Translations under genes and position numbers: made by a program
The notes under the pieces: model-generated
What the model saw: only the letters and a program-made list of their open reading frames with translations
Database searches by the model: none
Told to the model about the DNA's origin: nothing
DNA from: Oribacterium sp. UBA6992
GTDB lineage: Bacteria > Bacillota > Clostridia > Lachnospirales > Lachnospiraceae
Direction of reading: 5' to 3'
DNA length: 6,862 nt
NCBI GenBank assembly: GCA_002449915.1
Contig: DJXY01000039.1
Span: forward strand, 1-6,862
Part shown: positions 5,339 to 6,862 of the stretch, piece after piece
Layout: each line of letters starts with the position of its first letter
How positions within the stretch are numbered: the stretch's first letter is position 1

Positions 5339-6862
5339 ATGACAGAAACCGCAAAAGAACAGGCTGAGAAGCTGATTCAGCTCAGGGTTCCGGAAGAAGT
5401 GATCCAGGAAACCACCCATATTTTTGAGGTGCTTCCAGAAACCTCTTCATCGCTGTCCGATCCGACGGTTCCGCTGGTGAAACGGCACGAGGTGATTGAC
5501 AGCGTATTTCCCGCAGAGATCAGGAGCATTTTAAAGATTCTCTGCGATAATAATGAAATAAAGGACTGGCCGGAGGTTGCGGATCAGTACCGGATCATGA
5601 AAAGTGAGTCGGAGAAGCAGCTGAATGTCAAGCTCTTTTATGTTACAAAACCATCGGAGCGTCAGCTTCTGGAAATCCAGAAATTTGTTAAGGATAAGTA
5701 TCAGACAACACATTTCAGCTTCACCATGAAGGAGGAACCTTCTCTTGGAGGAGGATTTATCCTGGAAGTAGGGCATGATCAGTATGACTGGAGTACCAAG
5801 GGACGGAGAGATCAGTTCCTTAAAGAACTACAGGAAACCCGCTCTTCACTGCAGAGTGATGCGGATATCCTGACGATTCTGAGAAGCAGTATTTCAGATT
5901 TCGGCGTCCGCGTAGAGAAAAAGGAGATCGGCTTTATTGTCACCATTGGTGACGGCATTGCACAGATGAACGGTCTTGACCATGCCATGTATGGTGAGCT
6001 GATCCGCTTTGACAATGGCACTATGGGTATGGTGCAGAACATTGAGAAGGATCGGATTGGTGTTATTCTGCTTGGAGATGACGGCGGACTGAGCGAGGGC
6101 GATCGAGGTATCCGGACTGGTCAGATGGCAGGTATCCCTGTCGGAGAGGAATATCTCGGCAGAGTTGTAGATGCACTTGGAAATCCGATTGATGGCATCG
6201 GACCGATCCATGGAGAGGAGTACCGCGCGATCGAGCAGCCGGCACCGGGCATCATTGACCGTCAGCCGGTAAATCAGCCGCTGGAGACAGGTATCCTTGC
6301 GATTGATTCCATGTTCCCGATCGGACGTGGGCAGAGAGAGCTGATCATTGGTGACCGTCAGACCGGTAAAACCTCGATAGCAATGGATACAATTCTTAAT
6401 CAGAAGGGTAAGAACTGTATCTGTATCTATGTTGCCATCGGACAGAAGGAATCTACGGTTGCCGCACTGGTGGAGAACCTGAGAAAGCATGACGCGATGA
6501 AGTATACCTGCGTCATGGCAGCTACCGCCGCGGATCCGGCACCGATTCAGTATATCGCTCCGTACGCAGCAACCTCTCTTGCAGAGTATTTCATGCATAA
6601 GGGTCAGGATGTGCTGATTGTTTATGATGATCTTTCCAAGCATGCAGTGGCGTATCGTGCGCTTTCCCTGCTTTTGGGACGGGCTCCCGGTCGTGAAGCA
6701 TATCCCGGTGATGTATTTTATCTGCATTCCAGACTCCTGGAGAGATCCGCTAGATTGTCTGAGAAGCTGGGCGGCGGTTCGATCACTGCACTACCGATTA
6801 TTGAGACGCAGGATGGTGATGTATCCGCATATATCCCGACCAATGTTATTTCCATTACCGAC
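5339..6862 (+). CDS. Fused ATP synthase delta and alpha subunits (3' end outside window)
   Basis: One open frame of 508 visible codons encodes delta and then alpha, with no stop between them. Residues 1-164 are delta: a helical N-terminal domain that lacks a few usual first residues, then the C-terminal domain with [12 protein letters not shown] (134-145) and [13 protein letters not shown] (152-164). After about 11 linker residues, alpha starts at D176 ([14 protein letters not shown]) and continues [11 protein letters not shown] (203-213). The Walker A motif GDRQTGKT is at 338-345 and [10 protein letters not shown] at 425-434. [15 protein letters not shown] lies at 451-465, and the [13 protein letters not shown] segment comes later. 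Every expected alpha landmark up to the window edge is present; about 170 residues should remain. The start is weakly supported (AAAGG at 5325-5329), but it fits delta homology and lies five bases after atpF. A fused protein gives a delta:alpha ratio unlike the normal 1:3. Confidence 0.93.
   Translation, partial: MTETAKEQAEKLIQLRVPEEVIQETTHIFEVLPETSSSLSDPTVPLVKRHEVIDSVFPAEIRSILKILCDNNEIKDWPEVADQYRIMKSESEKQLNVKLFYVTKPSERQLLEIQKFVKDKYQTTHFSFTMKEEPSLGGGFILEVGHDQYDWSTKGRRDQFLKELQETRSSLQSDADILTILRSSISDFGVRVEKKEIGFIVTIGDGIAQMNGLDHAMYGELIRFDNGTMGMVQNIEKDRIGVILLGDDGGLSEGDRGIRTGQMAGIPVGEEYLGRVVDALGNPIDGIGPIHGEEYRAIEQPAPGIIDRQPVNQPLETGILAIDSMFPIGRGQRELIIGDRQTGKTSIAMDTILNQKGKNCICIYVAIGQKESTVAALVENLRKHDAMKYTCVMAATAADPAPIQYIAPYAATSLAEYFMHKGQDVLIVYDDLSKHAVAYRALSLLLGRAPGREAYPGDVFYLHSRLLERSARLSEKLGGGSITALPIIETQDGDVSAYIPTNVISITD
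5831..5863 (+). other. Junction between the delta and alpha parts of the fusion
   Basis: These 11 codons (residues 165-175) join the last delta helix to the first alpha helix and are rich in Ser, Gln and Glu. From codon 131 to codon 209 the frame has no ATG, GTG or TTG. The nearest in-frame ATGs are M130 inside delta and M210 inside the alpha beta-barrel, so no ordinary start exists for a separate full-length alpha. A TGATG at 5857-5861 is out of frame for both parts. Confidence 0.85.

Noticed and set aside
5857..5861. TGATG as a possible stop/start overlap between delta and alpha
   Set aside because: Neither the TGA nor the ATG is in the frame of delta or alpha; the ATG frame stops after four codons. 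Alpha homology continues unbroken in the main frame.
5894..6727. 277-codon open frame on the minus strand
   Set aside because: It lies antisense to the alpha part of the fusion, has no family features, and the plus strand encodes unmistakable alpha motifs.

Overview
The window looks like a chromosomal segment of a Gram-positive anaerobe of the class Clostridia, most likely the family Lachnospiraceae. The evidence is the style of the proteins (a clostridial-type TrmB, a LysR regulator of a form common in that family, ATP synthase subunits with close clostridial character), strong GGAGG ribosome binding sites, moderate base composition in genes and AT-rich intergenic DNA. The genus cannot be named from the sequence alone.

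Layout. The left edge (1-40, minus strand) is the 5' part of a tRNA-Lys(CUU) gene behind a near-consensus promoter with an upstream A/T element. Next on the minus strand is trmB (227-904), a tRNA guanine-N7 methyltransferase. A 366-base intergenic region (905-1270) has two plausible plus-strand promoters and several short inverted repeats. It leads into a 463-residue plus-strand gene (1271-2662) of unknown function: a helical N-terminus, a disordered Arg/Ser-rich stretch, one membrane helix and an extracytoplasmic bacterial SH3 domain. Its terminator lies inside the 3' coding end of the converging LysR-family gene (2730-3662, minus strand).

The LysR gene is divergent from the start of an F-type ATP synthase operon, which fills the rest of the window: atpB (subunit a), atpE (subunit c), atpF (subunit b), then one long open frame running off the right edge. 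A perfect 15-base palindrome with the T-N11-A form of LysR boxes lies between the two divergent genes, centred about 65 bases before the predicted start of the atp transcript.

The most unusual feature is that last open frame (5339 to beyond 6862). It encodes the delta subunit (AtpH) and continues without a stop into the alpha subunit (AtpA). There is no stop codon and no in-frame ATG, GTG or TTG at the junction, only a linker of about 11 residues, and the alpha N-terminal segment aligns without gaps to ordinary alpha subunits. This implies a delta-alpha fusion in an enzyme that normally has three alpha and one delta, so the assembly raises an obvious stoichiometry question.
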